From: an uncultured Coriobacteriaceae bacterium
GTDB lineage: Bacteria > Actinomycetota > Coriobacteriia > Coriobacteriales > Atopobiaceae
Direction: 5' to 3'
NCBI GenBank assembly: GCA_902793465.1
Contig: CADBDT010000034.1
Location: 1-46,289, forward strand
Length of the DNA stretch: 46,289 bases
The notes beneath the pieces were generated by a model. It was given only the letters and a program-made list of their open reading frames with translations, made no database searches and was not told where the DNA came from. This document shows positions 33,109 to 42,591 of the stretch, in pieces. How positions within the stretch are numbered: the stretch's first letter is position 1; every line of letters starts with the position of its first letter. The position numbers and the translations under genes were made by a program.

Positions 33109-33529
33109 CTTTCTGCCCGGCCTCGTGAGCGAAGTGCGCCGTTGCGCCGGCGGACTTCGCGGCCTCGGAGAAGATCTCGCAGAACTGCGAGTAGGAGTAG
33201 GGAAGCTTGTGTGCGGTCGCCGCTGCCTCGCAGCGCTCCGCCCACATGAGCTTTATCGGGAGCCTCGGGTTTTTGGACTTGCGCTCGACCAGTGCGCGGG
33301 CGTCGATTTGGAGGTGCGACTCGTCCCTCTTCCTCGGCGGCCTCGCGAACAGCGCGGCCGCGTCTGCCTCCGACATCGCCTCCAGCTCGCCGACGCCAAG
33401 CCCGCACGTCCTTGGGTACCTGGCGCACTCGCTGACGTCCCTCTTGCTGCAACCGACGATCGCGGCCACGTCGGCCTGGCTGTGCCCGCCCCGCGCGAGC
33501 ATTAGCAGCACTCTCTTTCGTTTGGACAT
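33095..33529 (-). pseudogene. istA: Second IS21 IstA, N-terminal half (truncated)
   Basis: About 145 residues from a different IS21 element: RKRVLLMLARGGHSQADVAA IVGCSKRDVSE (helix-turn-helix), then KLPYSYSQFCEIFSEAAKSA and KVYVDWA, at the same DDE-core entry point as the plus-strand copy. ATG 33529 has AAGGGG upstream. It runs toward the first fragment and both stop at one palindromic junction. Beyond it the frame is noise to 32990. Confidence 0.85.
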
Positions 33530-33589
33530 AAAAGCCCCTTTCCATCTTGGGAACCCCTCTGGCTCCCTACGTGAAAAGGGTCGCACGGT

Positions 33590-33655
33590 ACCATTTTGAC
33601 CAGATTAGCGGTACCGTGTTCATCCGATGAGCGGTACCATCACATGCTACCGCTC
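33590..33655. mobile_element. IS21-type end: repeated GCGGTACC
   Basis: CGGTACCATTTTGACCAG, GCGGTACCGTGTTCATCC and GCGGTACCATCACATG follow at about 23-base spacing. This is the outer end of the second istA element. Related units (CGGCACCC, TCGGTACC) are at 45320-45390. Confidence 0.72.
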
Positions 33656-33782
33656 ACCAAGGTCCCCGAGACGTCCATGACGGCACTCGCCGGTGCGTCG
33701 AAAAGGTCGAACGAAGCCTAGGCGGCATCGGAGGCACGGCACGACGACCTTGAGAACCTCGTCAACCGAATCATCTGCTACC

Positions 33783-36700
33783 TCAATAGACTGACAAATC
33801 CCCAGGTCTTGGTAGCTTGTCGCGATCAGCTGGAAGCGCTTCAAGGCTCTGCAGAATTGAAAACGAGGACATAGTCCGAAAATAATACTCATTCTCCGTT
33901 GCCGTGTAGGCATTCATACCCGCTTCGTGCACCAGCAGCTTACCCTTGAGACTGAATCGTACAGAGTATCGGTACCAGACATCGGGATTCATCTTCCTCA
34001 TCAGGTAGTCTAGGTCCGCAGATAGCTCCACTCTTCCATGCGTTTGTTTCCCAGACGCAAGCAAAAGCAGGATGACCCCTAGCAGCGCGCAGTCGTTTTT
34101 CGTTGCCCTGACCTCATCGTAATGCCTGGAGGCATCCTCTGCCATATCGCTGAGTGTATTCTGGTCTACTGTATAGAAGATAAACGGCAATAGGGAATAC
34201 GCATTAAGGAAATCGACGCCGAGCGCACACAGCAGACGCACCCTTTCAAGAATAGCTGAGGATATGCTTGGATCCAGCATCGGCAAAATGTCTTGGGGAA
34301 GATAATCCGGGTAGTTTATGTCACACTTCACGAGGCTTTCTGGCGGCTCTTGCGCAAAGGCGTAAAGCGCGTGCAGCCCACTATCCCAAAAGCGAAGCGC
34401 AACCGAAAAGCGGCGCAACAATGCTTGGCGCATGTTGTCAGTCAATCCTGTCGGCTGGAATGGAGGGAACGCCGTCGACATGAGACATTGGCACGACTGC
34501 TCGCTAGCCTCGCCAATAACCGCAGGGACCCACGGCGCGACACTGTAGGTGCCCCTTGTCACGTAATAATAACACTCTTTGTATGATAGGTATATCCATG
34601 CGTCGAGTTCGTTGAGTCTGTCATGGTCGTCCTCTTTAAGCGCAGCGACAATGCTCCTTTTCCGTTCGCGGGCATCGTCGTAGTACGCTGTGTCGCAGCG
34701 CGCTAGGAATTCGTCCTGTGTCCCTCCCCTTTCCACATACTCCGTAAAGTCATGGAGCAGCATGCGAAACAGCATATCCCAATTCCGCAATACAGCAGAG
34801 AACTGCTTACGACGGTGCTCCGGAAGCTTTAGATAGGCGGCCATCAGCATGGTCAGATTCTTTGCGATCGGATCGCAAAAGAAGGCTGCCAACGCGCCAA
34901 GCTCGTCGAATCCACTCCGCTTAGATAGTTCTCCGAGCCTTCTCCACATACCGGCCTCTTCTGCCGTCGAATGAGGCCCCAATGCCGCCTCACAGAGTAT
35001 TTCATCCCATCCAACACGATGCCCAGCGGAACTCACTGTCGCTCTTTTTCGTAAGCTTTCGGCGACAGTGAGCAGTTCGTCTCGATTAAACAGGATGCTC
35101 AGACGCGACACATCTACTCGATATACCCGAAGGTCAATCTCGCCACTTAAAAGCCCGTACAGTGCCCACCTGCGGGCTGACTCTGGTAATGCCTCCCATT
35201 TCTCCGCGATACAGCATTTTTCAAGTAGCCGCAGTTTCTCCTCGTCCAGACAACATAACTCTCTATGGGAATCCTCAAACACCAGCTCATACAAGCGATG
35301 AAGGAATTTTACCCCGAAGCTTTCTGAGTCCAACCGATTGAGGCATGCAGCTAGAGTCTCATATGTAGGTGACAACAATGTGTCCACCAACTGTTCGAGA
35401 ACATCCCTTGCTTCAGCATTCCCCTTTCGTGTCTCTTCGTACAAAAGTTCGAATGCCGCATCGTTTGGACTCTTCGTTTTTTGCACGCGAGGAATAGCCT
35501 CGTCTCGAACCAGGCGTTCATAGAGCGCAGCAGGCAGTTTTGCGAAGGCGGGACAAGAATCGGCGCTATAGTCCCATTGCAGCAGCTTCACGGTAAGCTC
35601 GAAATAGCGGTCTTGTCCACCTCTGCGCTCAAAGAGGTTGTCACACAGCAAATCGAGGGCAAGACGGGAACCAGGCAGCGCAATCCTGCAGGCATCCCTG
35701 TTGCCGCCCCCAAAACAGGGGTCGCCGTTGTTCTCCTTGCAGATTGCGTATATTGAATCGTTTATACTCCTTCGGTCCTCTTTGGAGTAGCGACCCGCAA
35801 CGAATAGAAACACATTCCGCCAGTAGGCACTGAGCGATAAAGCCCCCAACATGTCACGCTGTTGCTCCGGCCCCTCAATCCGCAGCAGGTGCTCCGCGGC
35901 GAAGTACTCCTGAAGCGAGCGTAGAGGAAACAATACGCAGTTGTTGCTTTCCGCATCTGTGGTCTCAGAAAGAAAGGGCAGGCGTTCCGTAATTGCACGA
36001 TAGAGTTTATCGGTCATTTCTTCCTTACAACCTTGCCAAAGCTCTTCTTTAAGATAAGCGCCGATTAGCCCGTGGCAGCGCGGGGTAGGAAGCTCTGCCG
36101 CGGCATTCTCTGCCGTCTCAGATTCCGACTGAAGCAGGTAGGCGATCAATCCGTGCACTTCCTTGACCCAAGCGTAGTCTCCGTCATAGAGACTTGGCAG
36201 CAGCTCTTTTTGCAATTCGCGTTGTAGCACAATCTCACAGTATCTGCTAAATAGCTCATAGCGTCGCGTCGGAGGCGTGCTTCCAGATTTTACCAAGAGC
36301 ACAAGGATGGCAGTATAAAGCGGCGTGGTCATCAATTTCGCGACAAGAGGGTCGTCAAGCGACTTAATCAGTATACTGCGGTACTTTTTGCGATAATCTG
36401 GAGACTGCTCTAGATAACTTAGAAGTCGATCGATGTAGCGAATGCAGCATTCGGGAGACATCTCCCTTAGCCTAAGATGCCTGTAGCGTTTTTGCGAGAA
36501 CGCCGCATCATAGCCCTGTGGCCGTGATGTGCACATCACGATGCTGTCGCATTGCGCTTCCACCAGATCCTGAGACAGGAAGCGGTCAATCTGCCTTAAG
36601 AGCTCGGCTCGATTCGAAGATGCCGGTACCTCGTCCAGCCCATCAAATACAAATATCCAAGAATAGCTTTTTAGCAGATCGCGCATAGAGGCAATGCTCA

Positions 36701-37793
36701 AATCAAGATTGGCTTCCTTTGCGAGCAGGAAAACCAAGTAGTGGAGAATTGAACAGTTGCCTTCGCGTTCCTGAGTTCTTTTAATCCAGGCGGCGTATTC
36801 TTTCAGGCGTATGAGAAATGGAAAGCGTTCACATTTTGGAATCTCCACTCCACTCTGCCGCGAATAGGCATGAGGAATCTCGACGTCTGGGCTAAACCGT
36901 TTGAGCAGAGATACACGATATATCTGGCAGATGAATTGGCAAAGCGTCGACTTTCCTTGGCCAGCATTCCCAAGTAACACAATGTTGTTTTCACTGACGG
37001 TCTGACGGAGCGTGTCTCCATCTCCGCGACTCCTCCGATGCGGTCGATCGCCAAGAAGGAGAATGGAGGCGGCAAGACCGTCGATGCGCTCATCTCCGGC
37101 ACGCTCTTCTTCAGCCTCCATGTCGATGTAGACGTTTTGTATCGCGATGCTTCCCTCTGCAACATTGCCCGCCTGCTCCAGCCTGACAGGTTCGTCGGCG
37201 CGGAACCTCTGACGGACGTACTCCATCAGGCCTCTAAGGTGTTCAAGCTTGAGCTTGCTCAAATAGTCGATTGCCTCTGTCAGCACATCTCCAGGAGTTA
37301 GGAATGCGGCATACGAACGTGCAACGTCAGGATTTGCGTCCAGTAACGAGCGAACCTCGTCTGTGCCAAGCACGTAGATTCTCGGAATAATATGAGAGTA
37401 TTCGGCTACGAACTCATCGGACTTGTCCTTTACGCCGCCCTTTGCGGGTGTAAGGACCACATTGGTAAAGAACAACCACGTTTGCGGAAGAAACGCCGAC
37501 TCAGACTCAGCCTTCTTGGCAAAACCGTCAAGCTCCTTCTTCAGGTTCGTTCTAAGCCACTGCCAATCATCCTGCTTACCATCTGCACTCTTGTACTTGG
37601 CCTGCACTATGGTCCTACCCAAGCACGTAATCTTGCCGCAGATTGAGCAGTGTACGTCTTCAACGACTGCCTCACGCTGCCTGTCCGGGCCGTCACCGTA
37701 TATTTTGACCCTAACACCAAACAGCTTTGACATGAGTGCTTGGATCAAATGCTCGAAGCCTGCTGAGCCAAGCCTGTCTAGCTCGTGCTTCAT
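33783..37793 (-). CDS. NACHT NTPase with N-terminal nuclease-like domain (bacterial NLR)
   Basis: A 1336-residue STAND NTPase. Residues 1-170 look like an Mrr/PD-(D/E)XK-type nuclease: GFEHLIQALMSKLFGV, DRQREAVVED and RTIVQAKYK (Gln-x-Lys at 64-66), with a small Cys cluster (HCSICGKITC). The NACHT core follows, with Walker A GNAGQGKST (275-283) and Walker B WIFVFDGLDEVP (379-390), then CTSRPQGYD (sensor). The remaining 900 residues are helical, a likely sensor, with no repeats I can name. In known bacterial NLRs and Avs-like proteins the C-terminus detects phage proteins and the N-terminal nuclease destroys DNA. Start ATG 37793 has TAGGAGA upstream. Stand-alone gene, visibly richer in A/T than the core genes. 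Confidence 0.88.
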   Translation of the reverse strand: MKHELDRLGSAGFEHLIQALMSKLFGVRVKIYGDGPDRQREAVVEDVHCSICGKITCLGRTIVQAKYKSADGKQDDWQWLRTNLKKELDGFAKKAESESAFLPQTWLFFTNVVLTPAKGGVKDKSDEFVAEYSHIIPRIYVLGTDEVRSLLDANPDVARSYAAFLTPGDVLTEAIDYLSKLKLEHLRGLMEYVRQRFRADEPVRLEQAGNVAEGSIAIQNVYIDMEAEEERAGDERIDGLAASILLLGDRPHRRSRGDGDTLRQTVSENNIVLLGNAGQGKSTLCQFICQIYRVSLLKRFSPDVEIPHAYSRQSGVEIPKCERFPFLIRLKEYAAWIKRTQEREGNCSILHYLVFLLAKEANLDLSIASMRDLLKSYSWIFVFDGLDEVPASSNRAELLRQIDRFLSQDLVEAQCDSIVMCTSRPQGYDAAFSQKRYRHLRLREMSPECCIRYIDRLLSYLEQSPDYRKKYRSILIKSLDDPLVAKLMTTPLYTAILVLLVKSGSTPPTRRYELFSRYCEIVLQRELQKELLPSLYDGDYAWVKEVHGLIAYLLQSESETAENAAAELPTPRCHGLIGAYLKEELWQGCKEEMTDKLYRAITERLPFLSETTDAESNNCVLFPLRSLQEYFAAEHLLRIEGPEQQRDMLGALSLSAYWRNVFLFVAGRYSKEDRRSINDSIYAICKENNGDPCFGGGNRDACRIALPGSRLALDLLCDNLFERRGGQDRYFELTVKLLQWDYSADSCPAFAKLPAALYERLVRDEAIPRVQKTKSPNDAAFELLYEETRKGNAEARDVLEQLVDTLLSPTYETLAACLNRLDSESFGVKFLHRLYELVFEDSHRELCCLDEEKLRLLEKCCIAEKWEALPESARRWALYGLLSGEIDLRVYRVDVSRLSILFNRDELLTVAESLRKRATVSSAGHRVGWDEILCEAALGPHSTAEEAGMWRRLGELSKRSGFDELGALAAFFCDPIAKNLTMLMAAYLKLPEHRRKQFSAVLRNWDMLFRMLLHDFTEYVERGGTQDEFLARCDTAYYDDARERKRSIVAALKEDDHDRLNELDAWIYLSYKECYYYVTRGTYSVAPWVPAVIGEASEQSCQCLMSTAFPPFQPTGLTDNMRQALLRRFSVALRFWDSGLHALYAFAQEPPESLVKCDINYPDYLPQDILPMLDPSISSAILERVRLLCALGVDFLNAYSLLPFIFYTVDQNTLSDMAEDASRHYDEVRATKNDCALLGVILLLLASGKQTHGRVELSADLDYLMRKMNPDVWYRYSVRFSLKGKLLVHEAGMNAYTATENEYYFRTMSSFSILQSLEALPADRDKLPRPGDLSVY

Positions 37794-37799
37794 GTTGGA

Positions 37800-38060
37800 T
37801 CGTCTCCTACTTGCTCTATACGCTCCGTCTGAAAGCGTGACCGGTGCACCGTCCTTTGACAGAGGGATACGTCACGCTCCCATAGCGGGCACTCTCCACC
37901 GGAACTCGGAGTCATAGCAACTCTCTGAAGTTTTGTGTGCTAACCATTTCTTGGTCCCACACATACTTTTGAACACGGCCTCGACCCGGCCTCCTGCTCG
38001 CCGAATTCATTATACGCGACAATGCCTCTGCTCCGCGTAGTTCTCGTGAGGCGCCCATCA
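37800..38060. other. No gene seen
   Basis: The upstream region of the NACHT gene has no clear promoter or RNA structure. Confidence 0.4.
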
Positions 38061-38062
38061 TC

Positions 38063-38677
38063 TTACGCGCATGCCGTCGTAATGCGGAGGCCGACGCAAC
38101 TCGGAGGACAACCGAGCGCGCAGCTGGAGACGGAATGACCGCTCTTATCCACGCACACACGGCCACCAAACTCACGGCGAGGACAAAGAGACGCGTCAAG
38201 TGCAGCGGACAAACAGCTGCCGGAAAGCGGCTCCCGTGAGCCTTCTTCAGCTCGACCGTGACCGACGCCGCCACAAATCGCCTGCCCCCTAGGCCTGTGG
38301 TTCCGGCACATCTCCCTCGTGTAGACGGACGGCTCCTGCATGTCGGGCACGCCCTCCCGCCACCTCTGGCGTATGCGCGCCCAGTCCTCTGGATGCGCCT
38401 CGATGAAGGCGCGAACAAAGTCGCTCTCGGACGCGTCTTCGCCCAGCATGGCGAATATGGCCCTGACCTTCTCTTTCTTTCGACTTACGAGTGGCCGCAT
38501 CGGATCACCCCAATCGTCCCATGACCCAACGAGTCGGACGCTCGTCAGAGCCATCGTTTTAAGCCGCAAGGCAGTCTCCGAAACCACGCTCGGAATTGTG
38601 CCATCGCGTGTGTTGGTGGCTACGCTTCTCGGCCGGTCACCTCGAGGCCTCGAGCGCGCGACCTCCAGATAAGACAT
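38063..38677 (-). CDS. Uncharacterised protein, possibly decayed
   Basis: The frame is 204 residues, but only residues about 60-110 look like a true protein: SRKKEKVRAIFAMLGEDASE, then FVRAFIEAHPEDWARIRQRW. The family is not recognised. After about residue 125 composition turns Ser/Cys/Gly-rich and looks like a readthrough of non-coding bases. No good ribosome site is visible ahead of ATG 38677. It is probably the leftover of a small accessory gene. Confidence 0.4.
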   Translation of the reverse strand: MSYLEVARSRPRGDRPRSVATNTRDGTIPSVVSETALRLKTMALTSVRLVGSWDDWGDPMRPLVSRKKEKVRAIFAMLGEDASESDFVRAFIEAHPEDWARIRQRWREGVPDMQEPSVYTREMCRNHRPRGQAICGGVGHGRAEEGSREPLSGSCLSAALDASLCPRREFGGRVCVDKSGHSVSSCALGCPPSCVGLRITTACA

Positions 38678-38679
38678 GG

Positions 38680-39760
38680 CAGTGTTAAGCGCAAACTTAA
38701 AGCGCTCGGTAACGACAACACATCCATGACGCGTTCATCCGACAACAATCGCCGTTGCGCAGCCGACGCACCCCGTCGGGCAGCTGAATAGACAGTACCG
38801 CGGGGAGCCGGCACCTCCTCGCCGCCCCATATGGCCACCGCGCGCACGGCAGATCTGAGAAACGCCATGCGCAACGGACAACCAACAGACGGGAGGCGTC
38901 TCCCGTGAGCCGCCGCAACCTTTCTCAGACGTGGCCGATGCGATCGGCATACCGGAAGGCTACGTAATCACCAAGTACGCCAAAGACGTGGTCTGCGCAT
39001 GCAAAAGCGGAAACGTTGGTGCTGAATTTTTCCGGAATTGCATACGTGGGGTCGAGTATAAGCAAAAACGGAAATGTCAGGGCTAGGTGTTTCCGATATT
39101 GCATACGATGGACCGGGTGTATGTAAAAAACGGAAACAACCGACGCGAACGTTTCCGAAACTGCATGCGGGTAGCGATCGGACACATGCGACCCGAATAC
39201 GAGCCCATTTCTATGCGCCCGCAGAGTCACGCCGCACGGTCGCCCTCCGTGGCTCGAAGCAGCAGCACGATCGCAGGCACACGACGCGCACGCCGCTGGC
39301 GCGCGAAACCGACCCTCATGAACGTGCCCAGCACGGTGGTCGAGCCACCCGTACCCAGGGACCCGGCTCCGTCGGCGTTCACCGCGTCGGTGATGCACCG
39401 CCCCTGCTCTTCCTGCTCGTCGTGGCTGCCGTCGGCCATCGTCCGCTAGGTCAACGGACATGCCGAGCGACTGAGCCAGCCTCTCCTTTCCCTCGCCAAG
39501 AACCGCCATCGGGCAACCGGAAAGCCTGCACAGACGGAGAGCCAACGATAGGGCTAGCTTCGCCAGATGCCCGGCTGGGTGAGGATGCGCTACCCACGCC
39601 GCAGAAAGTGCTGATTGGAGGGATGATAGCCGACGCGACAATTCAGGGCGGTGCGGACTCGCTGGACGCGGGCCGGACCTAGGCATAAAGATGACGAAGT
39701 CGCTACTGAACGGCCATTTGATTGCGACATCAATCGCGATGACGGTTCGGATTGGGGCCC
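38680..39760. other. ~1-kb stretch without a supported gene
   Basis: Open frames on both strands lack ribosome sites and family motifs. The only structure I see is the 61-base tandem repeat at 39001-39183. Confidence 0.55.
39001..39183. repeat. Three imperfect 61-bp tandem repeats with CGGAAA/TTTCCG stems
   Basis: Units start at 39001, 39062 and 39123. Each has GCAAAA(A)CGGAAA, about 16 variable bases, TTTCCG, a short spacer, TTGCATACG (CTGCATGCG in unit 3) and a variable tail. The inverted CGGAAA/TTTCCG pair lets each unit form a stem. The variable parts differ strongly while the stem bases are kept. Confidence 0.78.
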
Positions 39761-39763
39761 CGC

Positions 39764-40825
39764 TTACCGGAAATGCTTTTCGAAGAACTTCTCGTAAGCC
39801 GCGTTCACAGTCGCAATAGCACTCCTTGCGCTTTCGAGATCCAACTCAAGCGGACTGGATGCCGGTATCTTTTCAATTGCCGCGTTCAGACTCGCCAGCA
39901 TCCGATGACTTATCTGAACATACAGATACGGAAGAACGTCATTTGCTTTGAACTCCAGCGAATAGAAGCGCCGGCGGTTCTTCCAGCAGCATATCGTCCC
40001 AAACTCATCTGTGTCGGGCAACAGCACGAAACGCTCAGAAACTCGTCCACTCATGCGCTTTGTGAATACAACTCCGGACGCGTCGAGGGCCCTGTTGTGA
40101 ACAATTTCGTCACGCAGGCACCCCAGATATGTAGTCTCCCAGCACTTCTCGAACAAAGGACCGTCGACCTGTACCTTGTTCCCAGTGCCCTGATTCTTTC
40201 TAAACAATTGGTTGCCCCCTATACGAGAGGGGAGCCGCTCGAAGCTTGCGGGAACATGAGAGAGGGCGTGCACTAACTTGGTGGCGATGTCAAGGCACGA
40301 ATTCAAAGCCAGCACGAAGCCGTGGATCTCCTTCAGGACGGGTGTCGCGCCCATCCCCATCGTCTCAAAGAGTCCATCATGTTCAAAAGCACTGTCAACC
40401 TTTACAATCTCGCGGAAATACCCGGCCAGCGACTGTGCTGCGATGGCATGCGCAGCGTTCAAGCTATCCGCCAGCCACCATACGTCCTGAACATAGAGGT
40501 ATCGGTTAATCACATCGCTGCTTGCGGAATCGCAGATTTGTTGGAATGCAACGGAGCTGATTGTGCCGGAAGGCCTATAGCCCGTCTTTTCCACGAAAAT
40601 GGGCAAGGCTTCATTGAAGGCCCAGTATTCCGCATTCTGGACAAACACGCTGCCTTCGATAGACTGGCGCAGTGTCGTAAGCGTAGCGTCCATCGCATAG
40701 TCAACTTCATCCCCCCGAAACCACTGGGAGGTCGGTGAATTTTCATCGTACCAATGTATGAGACCGTCGTCTTCCGATATCGCGTGTTCATGTGCTATAC
40801 CACTCGCGTCTATATACGTTATCAT
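39764..40825 (-). CDS. HEPN-motif protein of unknown family
   Basis: A 353-residue protein, mostly helical. Residues 238-243 read RDEIVH, an Arg-x4-His HEPN RNase signature, in LGCLRDEIVHNRALDASG. The helix preceding it and the following strands fit a HEPN-type bundle. The N-terminal 60 residues (ITYIDASGIAHEHAISEDD) look like a small beta domain. The ATG has GAGGAAA eight bases upstream. Standing alone between NACHT and a nuclease-kinase operon, it could be a defence RNase; no partner nucleotidyltransferase is beside it. Beyond the motif the family is not recognised. Confidence 0.7.
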   Translation of the reverse strand: MITYIDASGIAHEHAISEDDGLIHWYDENSPTSQWFRGDEVDYAMDATLTTLRQSIEGSVFVQNAEYWAFNEALPIFVEKTGYRPSGTISSVAFQQICDSASSDVINRYLYVQDVWWLADSLNAAHAIAAQSLAGYFREIVKVDSAFEHDGLFETMGMGATPVLKEIHGFVLALNSCLDIATKLVHALSHVPASFERLPSRIGGNQLFRKNQGTGNKVQVDGPLFEKCWETTYLGCLRDEIVHNRALDASGVVFTKRMSGRVSERFVLLPDTDEFGTICCWKNRRRFYSLEFKANDVLPYLYVQISHRMLASLNAAIEKIPASSPLELDLESARSAIATVNAAYEKFFEKHFR

Positions 40826-41016
40826 CTTTTTGTTTCCTCATGCCTTCCAAAGGGGCCAGCCAAAAACAAGACGTTAAAAAGTCAGGCATCTGACATTCGC
40901 ATCCAACTTAAGCGGCAATCCTTCCGCCGACGCACAATCGATGAGTGAGTGTACCCCGGCATAGCCGGGGCTTCGGTAACGCCGAATAGCGGCTCGTTGC
41001 TCTTGCGGCGCTCGAC

Positions 41017-41400
41017 TTGCCGACGGGCGAGACGAGGAGCGGGAGGCTTGCGGACTGCCCGTCCGCGGGTCTGGTCATCGATTGGGCCAAGTGGGCGACC
41101 GAGCCGCTGGGGTTCGTTTACGAGTCGGGTCCGTGCGGGTTCCAGCTCGCGAGGGAGATCCGGGCGATGGGGATCGACTGCGACATCATCGCCGTGACGA
41201 GCATGCCCAGGAGCACGGAGGGCAAGCGGCCCGAGGATGACAGGAGGGACGCGCAGTCTCTTCTGGAGGCAGTGACGGCGCCGAGCAGCAAGTGCAAAGC
41301 GGCACACATGCCGAGCGAGGAGTCGGAGGCGGCGCGCGACCTCTGCCGCGCCTACTACGACATGGTGCTGGCGACAAAGCGGTTGAAGACGCGGTTCTCG
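41017..41400 (+). pseudogene. IS110-family transposase fragment
   Basis: The frame carries the DEDD-type N-terminal domain of IS110 transposases: VYESGPCGFQLAREIRAMGI, KRPEDDRRDAQSL and RAYYDMVLATKRLKTR. The first catalytic Asp region (usually GIDVSK) is broken: upstream reads YPGIAGASVTP in another frame (40949). The C-terminal Ser domain is absent. At about 41390 it runs into an IS3-type fragment on the other strand. Confidence 0.8.
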
Positions 41401-41490
41401 GCGATTGTGTCGGCGTAGTTGTGGCCGTACTTGATGAAGGTTTCTATCGCGATCCTTCTCTGCTTCGTGCAGAACATGTTGATGTCCTCC
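41385..41490 (-). pseudogene. IS3-family OrfA fragment
   Basis: The minus strand reads MFCTKQRRIAIETFIKYGHN, then YADTIAENRVF. This matches the start of IS3/IS150-type OrfA helix-turn-helix proteins (xxRxxAIExYIKYxxSYADTI). Only about 35 residues remain and they abut the IS110 fragment. Confidence 0.65.
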
Positions 41491-41800
41491 TTGCCCCATT
41501 TCCGGTCCAATTCTCCACCGCAGTCTCAGGTGGCGAAATTGTAATTGACGGTAACAGGCAAATGCCGCCATTGCGTCCTAGTATGGCAGATGGGTTATTC
41601 GGGGATGCGGCTGTTTTACGCTTTGTGCACCCCCAGGTCTCTTTGGCCTGCTGCCCCATTGGGACGCTCTGGTGGTGCGTGTAGACCTTGGCGGACGCGT
41701 CGGCGAGTTCGTTGGAGGCGGTTGAGGTGTTTTGCGTAGTGCTCGCCCTAGCACCTCGGCCATGGCCTTCAGCCCATGGGGTCGATCACCTTCACTTCAT
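41490..41800. other. No intact gene
   Basis: Short frames only; bases read like IS debris between the IS fragments and the operon promoter. Confidence 0.45.
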
Positions 41801-41814
41801 TCGAATCTTTAGCG

Positions 41815-41850
41815 CCATGCAAACCGGCCCCCGGTTTAGGTACAATGAGG
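41815..41850 (+). promoter_or_regulatory. Promoter with operator-like palindrome before the nuclease-kinase operon
   Basis: A TACAAT -10 box (41841-41846) lies about 17 bases before ATG 41863. Directly upstream is AAACCGG CCC CCGGTTT (41821-41837), a perfect 7-base inverted repeat in the spacer between -10 and -35. A repressor binding there would block the operon; the winged-helix-containing first gene is a candidate. Confidence 0.6.
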
Positions 41851-41862
41851 CTGGAGGGTAGC

Positions 41863-42591
41863 ATGTGCAGAGTAGACATCGTCGCAAACCAGAGCGAGAT
41901 TCCAGGGATAAAGCTTAGGAAGGGGACCGATGGTCCTGAGCTATCCATGGTCGCGTCCTTTGCCGACATGCTTCATGCGCGCTATAGCTCCATGGGAGGC
42001 GCTTCGCGCATACTGATCGTTTACGAACCATTGGTCGACTCGGGTTACCCCGACCTCGTGGTCCTGCGCTACACGCAAACGTTCATGAAACACTGGGATG
42101 ACACGCGATGCAAGCTGGGAAACACCGATCTTAAGGTTCTCTCCTTCCTCCTTTCAAACCATGCATCTACTGAAGGCATCGCCAAGACCTTAGGCTTCTC
42201 GGCCAAGGCCATCGACGCGAGCATCTCTCGCCTCGCTGAGAGCAGCTTGGTGTTCAAAAAAGGTAACGAGTGGAAGTCGTACAAGCGCGACCGGGTGTTT
42301 GGGATAAAGGAGATTGTCTCATATGAGGCAAAAATGCAATCGGCGTCGTGCGTGCACAGGCAAGCCGTAATGAACAAAAGGTTTTCTTCAAGCTCCTATG
42401 CGATTCTTTTTTCGAAAAGGCCAACGACAACCACGAAATCCCTCTTTGCAAAAACTGGCATAGGATTATTGGCGGACGGAGGACGTTCAAAAGTGATAGC
42501 ACCACAACAAAACGATTTGCCAAAGAATTATGTGACGCTTAGATTCAACGAATGGGTTGGAAGATGCCTTTGGAGGGGAACTCTCGTATGA
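41863..42591 (+). CDS. PD-(D/E)XK nuclease-like protein with inserted winged helix
   Basis: A 242-residue protein. Glu55 (YEPLVDSG), Asp64 in GYPDLVVLRY and Glu155-x-Lys157 in IVSYEAKMQ form a PD-(D/E)XK-type metal site. Between the two halves (about 88-148) lies a helix-turn-helix-like region: DLKVLSFLLSNHASTEGIAK, DASISRLAES. After EAK the pattern QAVMNKRFSSSSYAILF ... TGIGLLADGG is the usual core ending (Asn, Phe, Tyr strand, then glycine turn). ATG 41863 has GGAGGG just upstream. Stop overlaps the kinase start as ATGA. Likely a nuclease or nuclease-like DNA binder that may also control the operon. Confidence 0.72.
   Translation: MCRVDIVANQSEIPGIKLRKGTDGPELSMVASFADMLHARYSSMGGASRILIVYEPLVDSGYPDLVVLRYTQTFMKHWDDTRCKLGNTDLKVLSFLLSNHASTEGIAKTLGFSAKAIDASISRLAESSLVFKKGNEWKSYKRDRVFGIKEIVSYEAKMQSASCVHRQAVMNKRFSSSSYAILFSKRPTTTTKSLFAKTGIGLLADGGRSKVIAPQQNDLPKNYVTLRFNEWVGRCLWRGTLV

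Noticed and set aside
39001..39183. CRISPR array
   Set aside because: Only three units, repeats diverged from each other, no cas gene in the window.
38925..39686. 253-residue minus-strand open frame across the 61-bp repeats
   Set aside because: Only non-coding-like composition; the repeat gives a 20-residue periodic peptide by chance, and no start signal is visible.
42330..42542. Frameshift in the first gene of the nuclease-kinase operon (alternative frame ending at 42542 looks protein-like)
   Set aside because: Frame 0 carries the expected nuclease core after Glu-Ala-Lys (Asn, Phe, Tyr strand, GIGLL) and ends in an ATGA overlap with the kinase, so it is the real frame.
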